From Promicromonospora sukumoe (GTDB lineage Bacteria > Actinomycetota > Actinomycetes > Actinomycetales > Cellulomonadaceae), in the NCBI RefSeq assembly GCF_014137995.1, contig NZ_JACGWV010000001.1:1-64000 (forward strand): 64,000 bases of DNA, in the 5' to 3' direction. How positions within the stretch are numbered: position 1 is the stretch's first letter; every line of letters starts with the position of its first letter. This document shows positions 1 through 8,869 of the stretch, piece after piece. The position numbers and the translations under genes are program-made. The notes below the pieces were generated by a model. It was not told the origin of the DNA, made no database searches, and saw only the letters and a program-made list of their open reading frames with translations.

Positions 1-22
1 CCACTCCACCCCCTGACCCGCT

Positions 23-88
23 TCGTTGAGTGCTGGGTATTTGTCCTCTGCAACCGGTTGCAGAGGACAAATACCCAGCACTCAACGA
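23..88. terminator. 66-bp perfect palindrome after the GntR gene
   Basis: Two 33-base arms meet with no loop at the centre (55/56), and every position pairs. It lies just past the stop of the leftward GntR gene, where a terminator is expected, and has no U tract on either side. It is most likely a U-less, possibly bidirectional terminator. Whatever gene lies to the left is outside the window. Confidence 0.6.
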
Positions 89-94
89 GAGGGT

Positions 95-832
95 TTAGGT
101 GGTGGGGCGGCGGCGGGCCCAGCTGCCCGTGATGTGCTCGTGCATCGCCGACGACGCCGCCTCTGCGTCGCCCTTGAGCAGCGCGTCCAGGATGTGCGTG
201 TGCTGCTCGTGCGTCAGCTCGATGTCCTCGCGCGTCGGGTGCCCGCTGTACTGCGGCGTGTGCAGGGCCTTGCCCTGGATGTTCGACACGATCGCCCGGC
301 CGAACGCGTCCTGCGAGGCGCGGTGGATCAGCTCGTGGAACTCGACGTCGGCCGCGGCGTAGGCGGTCGGGTCGTCCATCAGCCCGGCGAGCTCCTCGGC
401 CTTGGCCGTCAGGGCCGCGCGCTGCGGGGCGTCGAGCCGGCCGGCGGCGCGCGCCGCCATGGCGCACTCCAGCGTGGCCCGGACCTCGACCAGGTTGTCG
501 AGGTAGACCAGCCGGTCCTCGCGCTGGAAGAGGGCGTCGAGCACCATCGGGTCCAGCAGGCTCCACTGCTCCTGGTCGAGCACCACGGTGCCCCAGCCCT
601 GGCGGGTCGCGACGAGGCCCTTCTCGGCCAGCGTCGTCGTCGCCTCGCGGATCACCGTGCGGCTCACCTCGTACTGCTCGCACAGCACGCCGGCCGGCGG
701 CAGGGCGGAACCGGGCGCGTAGTCGCCGACGACGATCGCGGTGACCAGGCTCTTGACGACAGCCGCGGCGAGCGGGGGCCGGTGCCGTTGGGGGCGGGGG
801 ACGGCTGCGCCGGCCGCGGGTGTCGAGTTCAT
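95..832 (-). CDS. GntR/FadR-family transcriptional regulator
   Basis: A 245-aa protein with an N-terminal winged helix-turn-helix (about residues 20-85, including the LCEQYEVSRTVIREA recognition region) and a C-terminal all-helical FCD-type effector domain. The family ligand-binding His/Asp positions are represented by VEFHELIH and by HTHILDAL near the end. I chose the ATG at 832 (MNSTP). A start at 877 would run into the divergent promoter. It is transcribed away from the sugar cluster that begins at 944, so it is probably the local repressor, relieved by a sugar acid. The effector is inferred from context only. Confidence 0.85.
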   Translation of the reverse strand: MNSTPAAGAAVPRPQRHRPPLAAAVVKSLVTAIVVGDYAPGSALPPAGVLCEQYEVSRTVIREATTTLAEKGLVATRQGWGTVVLDQEQWSLLDPMVLDALFQREDRLVYLDNLVEVRATLECAMAARAAGRLDAPQRAALTAKAEELAGLMDDPTAYAAADVEFHELIHRASQDAFGRAIVSNIQGKALHTPQYSGHPTREDIELTHEQHTHILDALLKGDAEAASSAMHEHITGSWARRRPTT

Positions 833-868
833 CAGACCGAGGGTAGTCGAGTGTTGTACTATCGTCAC

Positions 869-892
869 TCGTATCATAAGTTATGAATGACA
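869..892. promoter_or_regulatory. candidate GntR operator in the divergent intergenic region
   Basis: A perfect 13-bp palindrome, TCATAA-G-TTATGA, occupies 874-886. The overlapping TCGTATCATAA (869-879) is close to the TNGTNNNACNA pattern of FadR-subfamily GntR proteins. The region lies between the GntR gene and the first catabolic gene. A related motif, ATGnATGACA, occurs at 883-892 and at 5672-5681 before the binding-protein gene, so the regulator may act at both places. Confidence 0.4.
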
Positions 893-943
893 TGCTGGCG
901 GAGCGTCGCCGAGCGTGCTGTCTCGACGACGATGTGGAGCACG

Positions 944-2086
944 ATGCGAATCACCGGGTACCGGAGCCTGACCACGGTCCATCGCTGGGGCCGCCCCGTG
1001 GGCGACGTCAACGGCGTGGTGGAGAGCGGCGTGACCGAGGTGCCGATCGTGCTGGTCGAGACCGACGGCGGGCTGACCGGCGTCGGTCTCGGTGCCCACG
1101 CCGACATCGCCCGGGTGTTCCCCGCCCTGGACGGGCAGGACCCGCGGGCCGTCACCGCGCTGTACGACCGGATGCTCGCGTTCGTGTTCAAGTCCGGGCA
1201 CAACGGCGGCACCTTCGGCACCATCGGCGCCCTCGACATGGCCCTGTGGGACCTCAAGGCGAAGATGGCGGGCGAGCCGCTGTGGCAGACCCTCGGCGCC
1301 GCCGACCGGTTCGTCCCCGGCTACGCCTCCGGCCTGGAGTACGGGCTCGACGACGACGAGCTGGTCGGCCTCTACGAGCAGTGGGCCGAGCGCGGCTACA
1401 CCGGGGCCAAGGTCAAGGGCGGCCTGGACCTGAACCGCGACGTGAAGCGCCTGGCAGCCGTGCGCGAGGTGCTGCGCGTCAACAGCGACCAGCCCGCGAT
1501 CATGTACGACGTGAACGAGTCCTGGGGGCGGCACCAGGCGGTCCGCCTCGCGCGCCGGGTCGAGGAGCAGGTGGACCTCACCTGGATCGAGGAGCCCGTG
1601 CGGCGCTGGGACGTCGCGGGGCACCGCGCCGTCGTCTCCGGCGTGCAGGCCGCGGTGGCGACCGGCGAGAACCTGACCGGCCTGGAGCAGTACCGCCAGC
1701 TCCTCGACTCCGACGCCGTGAGCGTGGTGCAGACCGGGAGCGTCTGGGGCATCACGCACTTCCTGCGGGTCTCCGTGCTGGCGCTCGGCCGCGACCTGCC
1801 GGTGAGCCCCGTCGCGTACGACACCAACCCCGTGGCGCACGCGGCCGCCGCCGTGCCCAACCACCTTGTCACCGAGGTACAGGACCTCCAGGCCCCGGTG
1901 GGTCTCACGGTCGACCAGGAGATCATCGACGGCGGGATACTTCTCGGCAGGTCGCCCGGTCTGGGCCTCGAGGTGGACGAGGCGCTCATCGCCGCGCAGC
2001 GCGAATCGGGGGCATGGTCGGCCCCGGCCGGGCCGCACGTCCGCCCCGCCGACGCCGGCCTGCGGCTCGCCCCGCGCCGGCCGTGA
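944..2086 (+). CDS. mandelate racemase/muconate lactonizing-family sugar-acid dehydratase
   Basis: A 380-aa enolase-superfamily protein. It has an N-terminal capping domain and a TIM-barrel with a Lys in GAKVKGG, metal ligands in MYDVNESW (Asp), WIEEPV (Glu) and ATGEN (Glu), and a late SPVAYDTNP segment. In this cluster it should dehydrate an aldonate such as L-fuconate or L-rhamnonate to the 2-keto-3-deoxy acid. It is shorter than typical L-fuconate dehydratases (about 430 aa), so the exact substrate is open. I chose the ATG at 944 (MRITGYRS) because the family starts there; upstream codons at 883-887 would add unrelated sequence. First gene of the rightward cluster. Confidence 0.85.
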   Translation: MRITGYRSLTTVHRWGRPVGDVNGVVESGVTEVPIVLVETDGGLTGVGLGAHADIARVFPALDGQDPRAVTALYDRMLAFVFKSGHNGGTFGTIGALDMALWDLKAKMAGEPLWQTLGAADRFVPGYASGLEYGLDDDELVGLYEQWAERGYTGAKVKGGLDLNRDVKRLAAVREVLRVNSDQPAIMYDVNESWGRHQAVRLARRVEEQVDLTWIEEPVRRWDVAGHRAVVSGVQAAVATGENLTGLEQYRQLLDSDAVSVVQTGSVWGITHFLRVSVLALGRDLPVSPVAYDTNPVAHAAAAVPNHLVTEVQDLQAPVGLTVDQEIIDGGILLGRSPGLGLEVDEALIAAQRESGAWSAPAGPHVRPADAGLRLAPRRP

Positions 2087-2116
2087 CCCACCGGCCCAGC
2101 ACAGAGAGATGACCCC

Positions 2117-3142
2117 ATGACCCAGCGCCCTCGCGCGGTCCTCGCGTTCGGACCGCCGTCCCTCGTGGGCCGGATCTTCAGCCCCGAGGCCCTCGGCCGG
2201 ATCACCGCGGTGCTCGACGTCGACGTCGCCCACGTGGTCACCGGCACGGATTCCGGCCTTGTTTCCAGCACGGCCAGCACAGCTCGCCGAGCCCTGGCCG
2301 ACGCCGAGGTCCTCCTCGCGGGCTGGGGCGCGCCCCGGATCACGGTCGACGACGCCCCGAACCTGCGCGCCGTGCTCTACGCCGGGGGCGTGGCCGCCAC
2401 GTGCCTCGACGACCCCGCGGCGCACGCCGCCCGCGGGGTGGTCGCCGCGAACGCGGGCGCCGTCAACGCCGTGCCCGTCGCCGAGTACACGCTCGCCACG
2501 ATCCTGCTGGCGAACAAGCGGGCGTGGGCCGCCGAGCGGGAGTTCCGCGCGGCCCGGCGTCCGCCCGACCGGGAGCACGAGCCGGCGAACCTCGGCAACT
2601 ACCGCCGCACCGTCGGCATCGTGGGCGCCTCGCAGGTGGGCCGCCGCGTCATCGAGCTGCTGCGCCCGTTCGACCTCGACGTCGTCGTCTGGAGCCCCGA
2701 GCTCGACGACGAGAGCGCGGAAGCGCTCGGCGCGAGGTACGGCACCCTGGACGAGGTCGCCGCGCAGAGCGACGTGCTCTCCCTGCACCAGCCGGCGATC
2801 CCCGAGACGGACGGCCAGATCGACGCGCGGGTCCTGGCCCTGCTGCCCGACGGCGCGACCGTGATCAACACCGCGCGCGGCTCCGTCGTCGACGAGGGGG
2901 CGCTGGTCGCGGAGCTGCGCACCGGCCGGATCGGCGCCGTGCTCGACGTGACCGAACCGGAGCCGCCGGCCCCGGACAGCGAGCTGTGGGACCTGCCGAA
3001 CGTGGTGCTCACTCCGCACATCGCGGGGTCGGCGGGCGGCGAGCTGCACCGCATCGGCGACCTGGTGGCGGCGGAGGCCGAGCGGTACGCCGCCGGACTG
3101 CCCTTCGCCCACCCCGACGATCTGGGAGCACCCCATGCCTGA
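2117..3142 (+). CDS. D-2-hydroxyacid dehydrogenase family protein
   Basis: A 341-aa NAD-dependent 2-hydroxyacid dehydrogenase. The nucleotide-binding turn is seen in GIVGASQVGRRV, the catalytic Arg in INTARGSVVDE, the Glu in DVTEPEPP and the catalytic His in LTPHIAGS. The family interconverts 2-keto and D-2-hydroxy acids. Here it may reduce or oxidise a keto acid from the sugar pathway, but no step of the standard fucose route needs it. It follows the dehydratase by 30 bp, has a GAGAG ribosome site, and overlaps the next gene by 8 bp, so they are co-transcribed. Confidence 0.85.
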   Translation: MTQRPRAVLAFGPPSLVGRIFSPEALGRITAVLDVDVAHVVTGTDSGLVSSTASTARRALADAEVLLAGWGAPRITVDDAPNLRAVLYAGGVAATCLDDPAAHAARGVVAANAGAVNAVPVAEYTLATILLANKRAWAAEREFRAARRPPDREHEPANLGNYRRTVGIVGASQVGRRVIELLRPFDLDVVVWSPELDDESAEALGARYGTLDEVAAQSDVLSLHQPAIPETDGQIDARVLALLPDGATVINTARGSVVDEGALVAELRTGRIGAVLDVTEPEPPAPDSELWDLPNVVLTPHIAGSAGGELHRIGDLVAAEAERYAAGLPFAHPDDLGAPHA

Positions 3143-4163
3143 GCCGATCATGCGTGAGCACCCCCTGCGCACCGGCACGCGCCTGACCGAGCTCGGTCTC
3201 GGCGCCGCCCAGCTCGGCAACCTCTACCGCGAGACCACCGACCAGGAGGCGCGCGCCGCCGTCGACGCCGCCTGGGACGCCGGCGTCCGGTACTTCGACA
3301 CCGCGCCGCACTACGGCCTCGGCCTGTCCGAGCGCCGCCTCGGCGCCGCGCTCGCCGGCCGCCCGCGCGACGAGTTCGTGGTCTCCACGAAGGTGGGCCG
3401 CGCGCTCGTACCGACGCCGGAGCGCGCGCACCTGCCCGACGACGACGGCTTCGCCGTGCCCGCCGCGCACCGCCGCGAGTGGGACTTCTCGCGCGACGGC
3501 GTGCTCCGGTCCCTGGAGGGCAGCCTCGACCGGCTCGGGCTGGACCGGGTCGACGTCGTCTACCTGCACGACCCCGACGCGCACTGGGAGCAGGCCTCCA
3601 CGAGCGGCGTCGGCGCGCTCGTCGAGCTGCGCGACCAGGGCGTGGTCTCAGCCATCGGCGCCGGGATGAACCAGTCGGCGATGCTCGCGCGGTTCGTCCG
3701 CGAGACCGACGTCGACGTGGTGATGTGCGCCGGGCGGTTCACGCTCGTGGACGCCGCGGCCGTCGCGGACCTGCTGCCCGCCGCCGTCGAGCGCGGGGTG
3801 TCCGTGGTCGCGGCCGCCGTCTACAACTCGGGGCTGCTCGCGAACCCGCGCCCGCGGCCCGGCGCCCGGTTCGACTACGCGGAGGCGCCCGGCGACCTGG
3901 TCGCCCGGGTGCACCGCATCGCCGACGTCGCCGAGCCCTACGGGGTGACCGTCCCGGACCTCGCGGCCCGGTTCGCGCTGCGGCACCCTGCCGTCGCGTC
4001 CGTCGTCATGGGCATGCGGACGGCAGCGCACGTCACGACGTCGGCTGAGCGGATCGCGCGCGACGTGCCCGAGGAGCTCTGGGCCGAGCTGGACCGGCTC
4101 GGCCTGGTACCGGCCGAGGGCCTCGCGCCGCACGAACCACCCACAGGACGGAGCACGTCATGA
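3135..4163 (+). CDS. aldo/keto reductase, probable L-fucose/aldose 1-dehydrogenase
   Basis: A 342-aa AKR barrel. Catalytic residues are visible: Asp and Tyr in YFDTAPHYGLGLSE, Lys in VVSTKVGRAL and His in VVYLHDPD. The layout resembles the D-threo-aldose/L-fucose and pyridoxal 4-dehydrogenase branch, which oxidises the free sugar to its lactone with NAD(P). A GGGAG site 6 nt upstream supports the ATG at 3135, inside the end of the preceding gene. It would act after the mutarotase (10544) and before the lactonase (11096). It overlaps the following gene by ATGA. Confidence 0.82.
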   Translation: MPEPIMREHPLRTGTRLTELGLGAAQLGNLYRETTDQEARAAVDAAWDAGVRYFDTAPHYGLGLSERRLGAALAGRPRDEFVVSTKVGRALVPTPERAHLPDDDGFAVPAAHRREWDFSRDGVLRSLEGSLDRLGLDRVDVVYLHDPDAHWEQASTSGVGALVELRDQGVVSAIGAGMNQSAMLARFVRETDVDVVMCAGRFTLVDAAAVADLLPAAVERGVSVVAAAVYNSGLLANPRPRPGARFDYAEAPGDLVARVHRIADVAEPYGVTVPDLAARFALRHPAVASVVMGMRTAAHVTTSAERIARDVPEELWAELDRLGLVPAEGLAPHEPPTGRSTS

Positions 4164-5629
4164 CCACCCACCACGCCGCAGGCCCGGCGACGTCGCCGAA
4201 GGTGACCGCGCTCGCCCGCTGGATGCGCACCTGGGTGGGTGCGGAGGGCCAGGTCCGGGGCTTCCACAACCACAGCGTGTGGGGCACCAACCCCGCCACG
4301 TTCATCGACTTCACCAGCGGGCACCAGGCGTTCTCGGCGCCCGCGACGGCCGCGTTCGCCGAGGCCCTGGCCCGGCACCCCGACGACCGCGGGCTGGACC
4401 TGTGGCGCCGGATGATGCTGTTCCAGGCACGCACGGTCCAGGACGACGGCCAGTTCCAGCACATCGGCTTCCAGGTGGGGGAGTCGGCCACGGCCGGCCT
4501 CATCCACAACATGGCCGGCTGCATCGGCCTGCTGGAGGGGCTGCGGCACGCGGGGCACCTGCTGGAGCCCGCCGAGGTGGCCGAGGTGCTCGCCGCGGTC
4601 GCGGCGAACCTGGAGGCGTGCCGCGTCTACGGCGGCGGCCGGCCCACGCCCGAGGGCACGGTCAACCAGGAGTACGCCCGGGTCTGGGCCAAGCTCCGGT
4701 ACACGGAGCTGTCCGGCGACGACCGGTACGCGGACGAGCTGGAGGAGGACCTCGACACCCTCGTGCGGCTGAGCGCCGCCCCCGGCGTGCCCGACGAGGA
4801 GAGCGCCGGGGCCTACCGGCAGCCCACCGACCGGGCCGGCGGCGGCATCCTGGAGCCGGCCGAGTACTACGGGCTGATGATGGTGCCGCTCGTGCTCGGG
4901 TCCCGGCGGTTCGGCCGCCGCGACCTGCTCGACGAGGCGGTCCGCCTGGGCCTGCACGTCGCGCGCTCGGCCTGGGTGGACGAGCGGGGCTGCACCCGCT
5001 TCCACCGGTACTGGTACGTGCGCGAGGACACCGTGCTGCGCACCACCACGCCCATGCTGATCGCGGGCATGGGGCTGAGCCTCTACGGCATCGACGAGAT
5101 CCTCGACGAGGTGCGCCACCCCGAGCTCGGGCGGTTCGTGGACGCCTGCCTGGCGACCTACGTGCGCTACCAGACGCCCGCGGGGTACTTCGCGTCGGCG
5201 ACCGGCTGGCACAACGAGGCCGACGTCGCCCCCAGCACGGCCTGGCACGCGCACGACCTGATGTTCCTCGTGCGGCACGTGAGCACGCGGGACTCGTTCT
5301 GGGCCGAGGTGTTCGCGGACCCGGACCGGCGGTCCGTGCTGCTCTCCGACCGGGCCTACTGGGTCGAGGACGGCGTGCACTGGGCCGTCCTGAGCCCCGA
5401 GACCGCCGGCGACCTCAGCCTCCACGGCCGCAAGGACCGGGACACCTTCGGGCGCTCCTTCTTCGCCTGGACCGACAAGGAGCCGCTGCCGCAAGAGCTG
5501 GAGCTGTCCGACGCGCCGCACTTCTTCGTGGCCGACGACGGCATCTACCGGCTGGACGACTCGGACCGGGTGACCGACGTGTCGGTGCTCGGCGAGCTGC
5601 CGTACCGGGGGCACGTCCGGGACGCGTGA
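4160..5629 (+). CDS. conserved hypothetical protein (489 aa) in the sugar cluster
   Basis: I do not recognise this protein. It has no signal peptide or membrane segment. It is rich in amphipathic helices and aromatic/acidic clusters (FHNHSVWGTNPATFIDFTSG near the start, FHRYWYVRED mid-protein, SATGWHNEADVAPSTAWHAHDLMFLVRH around residue 350), which suggests an (alpha/alpha) toroid of the glycosidase or lyase kind. That is a guess from composition and pattern. It is translationally coupled to the aldo/keto reductase and followed by a gap with its own promoter. It could release the sugar from an imported conjugate, since no classical fucosidase gene is present in the window. Confidence 0.75.
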   Translation: MTTHHAAGPATSPKVTALARWMRTWVGAEGQVRGFHNHSVWGTNPATFIDFTSGHQAFSAPATAAFAEALARHPDDRGLDLWRRMMLFQARTVQDDGQFQHIGFQVGESATAGLIHNMAGCIGLLEGLRHAGHLLEPAEVAEVLAAVAANLEACRVYGGGRPTPEGTVNQEYARVWAKLRYTELSGDDRYADELEEDLDTLVRLSAAPGVPDEESAGAYRQPTDRAGGGILEPAEYYGLMMVPLVLGSRRFGRRDLLDEAVRLGLHVARSAWVDERGCTRFHRYWYVREDTVLRTTTPMLIAGMGLSLYGIDEILDEVRHPELGRFVDACLATYVRYQTPAGYFASATGWHNEADVAPSTAWHAHDLMFLVRHVSTRDSFWAEVFADPDRRSVLLSDRAYWVEDGVHWAVLSPETAGDLSLHGRKDRDTFGRSFFAWTDKEPLPQELELSDAPHFFVADDGIYRLDDSDRVTDVSVLGELPYRGHVRDA

Positions 5630-5646
5630 GCGCACCCGGCGCACCC

Positions 5647-5682
5647 TTGCACTCAACTTTGCACATGTAGTATGTATGACAA
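5647..5682 (+). promoter_or_regulatory. internal promoter/operator before the ABC importer genes
   Basis: This AT-richer stretch contains TTGCAC at 5647 and TAGTAT at 5668 (15-bp spacing), with a second TTGCAC at 5659. Overlapping the -10 region, the reverse-strand sequence TTGTCATACAT (5672-5682) nearly fits the FadR/GntR operator pattern and shares ATGnATGACA with the divergent region near 885. It probably gives separate control of the importer part of the cluster. Confidence 0.45.
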
Positions 5683-5737
5683 CTAGCCGGAGCCCGAGAC
5701 CGGGCCCGGCTCGGACCCCCAAGGTAGGGAGACAAAG

Positions 5738-7015
5738 ATGTCAACTACGTTCCTGCGCCGAGCGCGCGGTGCCGTGGTGCTCGGCATGGCCCCGGTCCTC
5801 GCGCTCGCGGCCTGCGGCTCGGAGGGCGGCAGCGGCGACGCGGCCGGCGACGGCTCCGTGCGCATGCTCGTGAACATCACCGACAACCTCACCCAGGCCA
5901 AGTGGGAGGAGCTCGTCAAGCCGTTCGAGGACGAGAGCGGGATCGACGTCAAGATCGAGGGGCCCAGCGGCCAGTCGGTCGCCGAGTCCTTCCCGGCGCT
6001 CCTCGCGGCGGGCACGGCCCCCGACGTCATCGAGTCCATCGTGCCGGGGCCCGACACCGCCCCCGAGGTGCTCGACCTCACGGAGTACGAGTGGGCCTCC
6101 GGCACCCCGATGGCCGACCTGTACTCGACGGACGGCACGATCAACGTCGTCGGCGTCGGGATGCAGGCGCAGTCGCTGATGTACTACAACGCGGACCTCT
6201 TCGCGGAGGCGGGCATCACCGAGCCGCCGACCACCTGGGACGAGCTCGACGACGCGCTCGCCGCCCTCGCCGCCAACGACGTGGCGACCCCCATCGCGTT
6301 CGCCTCGGACTGGGCCACCGGCGTCCAGGTCCAGGAGATCTGGCACCCCCAGCAGAACGTCTCCACCCCGGGCTGGCAGCAGAGCGTCGCGGACGGTTCG
6401 TCGACCCTCGGCGACCAGTTCCAGCCGGTGTTCGAGCACGTCGCCGACTGGATCGAGGCCGGGTACACGACCGCCGACGACGTGGCGACCGACAGCGGCA
6501 CGCAGGAGGCCAACTTCATCGCGGGCGACGTGGGCGTCTACCCCATGGGCTCGTGGTTCAGCACCACGCTCGCCGCATCCCCGCCGGACTTCGAGGTGGG
6601 CGTCTTCGCCCCGCCGGTCGACGACGCCGCCGACGTCCCCGGGCCGATGGGCGCCACCCTGGCCTTCCCGTACATGGTGTGGAAGGGCACGGCGAACCCG
6701 GACGGCGCCACCGCGCTGGTCGAGTACCTGACCACGGACGACGCCGCCATCGCCGCCCAGGCGGAGATGGACAGCTTCAGCCGCGAGGGCCTGGAGCCCA
6801 GCAGCAACGAGTACGCGGGGATGGTGCAGGAGCTGTCCGACGCCGCGCCGTCGTACGTGGTGCCCGGCAACCAGACCGTCGGCGACTACGCGCTGCCGGT
6901 GGCCGGCTTCAACCCGAAGTTCACCGAGCTCGTCCAGGGTCTGTGGCAGGGCCGCCCGCCGGCCGACGTCGCCGCCGACCTGACGGCCTGGTACGAGGCG
7001 GAGAAGCTCGGCTGA
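5738..7015 (+). CDS. ABC transporter sugar-binding lipoprotein (family 1)
   Basis: A 425-aa extracellular solute-binding protein. A positively charged start and hydrophobic stretch end in a lipobox LALAAC, with the acylated Cys at about residue 26. The mature part shows the family-1 fold signatures DESGIDVKIE, MQAQSLMYYNADLFAEAGI and a C-terminal KFTELVQGLWQGR region. Anchored outside the membrane, it delivers a sugar to the two permeases encoded just downstream (7017, 7928). A GGGAGA site precedes the ATG. The ligand is inferred to be the sugar degraded by the cluster. Confidence 0.9.
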   Translation: MSTTFLRRARGAVVLGMAPVLALAACGSEGGSGDAAGDGSVRMLVNITDNLTQAKWEELVKPFEDESGIDVKIEGPSGQSVAESFPALLAAGTAPDVIESIVPGPDTAPEVLDLTEYEWASGTPMADLYSTDGTINVVGVGMQAQSLMYYNADLFAEAGITEPPTTWDELDDALAALAANDVATPIAFASDWATGVQVQEIWHPQQNVSTPGWQQSVADGSSTLGDQFQPVFEHVADWIEAGYTTADDVATDSGTQEANFIAGDVGVYPMGSWFSTTLAASPPDFEVGVFAPPVDDAADVPGPMGATLAFPYMVWKGTANPDGATALVEYLTTDDAAIAAQAEMDSFSREGLEPSSNEYAGMVQELSDAAPSYVVPGNQTVGDYALPVAGFNPKFTELVQGLWQGRPPADVAADLTAWYEAEKLG

Positions 7016-7016
7016 C

Positions 7017-7931
7017 ATGGCACGCACCACGACCACCCGGCGAGGGCTCGTCTCCGGTCTCGCGAACGGGCTGATGACGCTGCCGGCGGCCGCCGTCTAC
7101 ACCGGGCTGACGGTGGTGCCGGTGGGATACGCCGTCTACTACTCCTTCACGCAGTACAACGGCATCCCGAGCCAGGCCCCCACCTGGGTGGGCTGGGACA
7201 ACTACGTGCGGATCGTCACCGACCCGATCGGCGACCTGCGGCCGGCGGCCTGGGTCACGCTCGTGATCGCCGTGGTCGGCGCCTTCCTCGTGAACGGCGC
7301 CGCCCTCGGCCTCGCGCTCCTGCTGCGCCGCACGACGCCGTTCAACACGTTCGCGCGGGCCGTCATGTTCTACCCGCACGTGCTCTCGGCCCTGATCGTG
7401 GGGTTCCTCTGGCAGGCGATCCTGGGGCCGCAGGGCGCGGTGAACAACCTGCTGGAGAACGCCGGGCGGTCCTCCTGGCCGTTCCTGTCCGACCCGGACT
7501 GGGCGCTGGTGACCCTCGTCGGGGTGATCGTCTGGGCCCAGTTCGGCGTGCAGCTCGTGCTCTACCTGGCGGGCCTGCAGGCGGTGTCCCCGGAGCTCCA
7601 GGAGGCCGCGCGGCTCGACGGCGCGAACGGCCCCCAGGTGTTCCGGCACGTGACCTGGCCGGCGCTGGCGCCGACCGTGACGGTCACGATCGTCACGTCG
7701 ATCCTGTCGCTGCTCAAGGTCTACGACGTGGTGCTGGGCCTGACCAACGGCGGGCCCGGCGACGCCACGCAGACCTGGGCGTACGAGATCCTCGCGGTCT
7801 CCTTCGCCAACAACAAGGTGGGGCTCGCGTGCGCGCAGGCCGTCCTGCTGGTCGTCGTGGCCGGAATCCTGTCTTTCACGATCATCGCGCTCCGCAGGCG
7901 GGCCGAAGAAGGAGCGGAGGCCGTCGGATGA
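7017..7931 (+). CDS. ABC sugar transporter permease (MalF/UgpA type)
   Basis: A 304-aa inner-membrane permease of the CUT1 class with six predicted membrane segments. The EAA-loop motif is clear in ELQEAARLDGANGPQVFRHVTWPAL (about residues 195-220). It starts 2 nt after the binding-protein stop and overlaps the next permease by ATGA, so the three are one transcription unit. No ATPase gene accompanies them, so a shared MsiK-like ATPase elsewhere is presumably used, as is common in actinobacteria. Confidence 0.92.
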   Translation: MARTTTTRRGLVSGLANGLMTLPAAAVYTGLTVVPVGYAVYYSFTQYNGIPSQAPTWVGWDNYVRIVTDPIGDLRPAAWVTLVIAVVGAFLVNGAALGLALLLRRTTPFNTFARAVMFYPHVLSALIVGFLWQAILGPQGAVNNLLENAGRSSWPFLSDPDWALVTLVGVIVWAQFGVQLVLYLAGLQAVSPELQEAARLDGANGPQVFRHVTWPALAPTVTVTIVTSILSLLKVYDVVLGLTNGGPGDATQTWAYEILAVSFANNKVGLACAQAVLLVVVAGILSFTIIALRRRAEEGAEAVG

Positions 7932-8770
7932 CGCGCACCAGCCCGATCAGCAGGGCGGTCCGCGTGACCGTCGTGGCCGTGCTCTCGGCCGCCATGCTCG
8001 TGCCGATGTACATCATGGTGGTCAACGCCTTCAAGCCGCAGCAGGAGATCCTGCTGTCCCCGCTCGGCCTCGACCTGGCGACGGCGACCACCGACCACAT
8101 CGCGGCCGCGTGGCAGAACACCAGCTTCCCGGTGGTCGAGGGCTACGCCGTCACGCTGTTCCTGGTGGTGGCGTGCAACGTGGTGGCGATCGGGGCGTCC
8201 GTACCGGCCGCGTACACGATCGCCCGCACGCCCACGCCGCTGTTCCGGTTCGTGCTGTTCTTCTTCGTCGCGGGGATGTTCGTGCCCGCCCAGATCATCC
8301 TGGTCCCGGCGATCTTCGTGCTCAAGGCGCTCGGCCTGATGGGCACCCTGCCGGGCCTGGTGCTGTTCATGTCGTCCACGATGATCCCGTTCACGCTGTT
8401 CATCTTCAGCGGGTACATCCGGATGCTGCCCCGCTCGCTCGACGAGGCCGCCTCGATCGACGGCGCGGGCCGGCAGCGCATCCTGTGGACCATCGTGTTT
8501 CCGCTCATGCGGCCGATCGTCGCCACCGCGTTCATCCTCAACGCGCTCAGCGCGTGGAACGACTTCGTGAGCCCGCAGCTCATCCTCGGCCCCGGATCGC
8601 AGTTCCGGACGATCACCACCGGCGTGTACGCCGCGGTGTCCACCTACACGACCAACTACGAGATCGTCTTTCCCACCCTGCTGCTCGCCGTCGTGCCGAT
8701 CCTGCTGATCTTCGTGCTCATGCAGCGGCACATCATGGGCGGCCTCTCGGCGGGGGCCGTCAAGGGCTGA
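7928..8770 (+). CDS. ABC sugar transporter permease (MalG/UgpE type)
   Basis: A 280-aa partner permease with six membrane segments. Its EAA loop is SLDEAASIDGAGRQRILWTIVFPLMRP. I set the start at 7928 (MTRTSPIS), where ATG overlaps the preceding stop; in-frame sequence further upstream only shadows the first permease. It completes the CUT1 channel. A gap of about 100 bp follows before the aldolase-like gene, with a GAGGAG site near its end, so the downstream catabolic genes may still be read from the same message. Confidence 0.92.
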   Translation: MTRTSPISRAVRVTVVAVLSAAMLVPMYIMVVNAFKPQQEILLSPLGLDLATATTDHIAAAWQNTSFPVVEGYAVTLFLVVACNVVAIGASVPAAYTIARTPTPLFRFVLFFFVAGMFVPAQIILVPAIFVLKALGLMGTLPGLVLFMSSTMIPFTLFIFSGYIRMLPRSLDEAASIDGAGRQRILWTIVFPLMRPIVATAFILNALSAWNDFVSPQLILGPGSQFRTITTGVYAAVSTYTTNYEIVFPTLLLAVVPILLIFVLMQRHIMGGLSAGAVKG

Positions 8771-8869
8771 GGCCCTTCTCTTCTGCTGCCGCCGCGACCC
8801 CCCCGTCGTCGGGCCGCCTGGCTCCGCCCTGCCCGAACGCAACCCACCCCCTACCCGAGGAGACCCCCG

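Noticed and set aside
881..3220. Long open frame on the minus strand (779 codons) across the dehydratase and dehydrogenase genes
   Set aside because: It is antisense to clear enzyme genes and is Arg/Gly/Val-rich with no family resemblance, as expected from GC-rich shadow frames.
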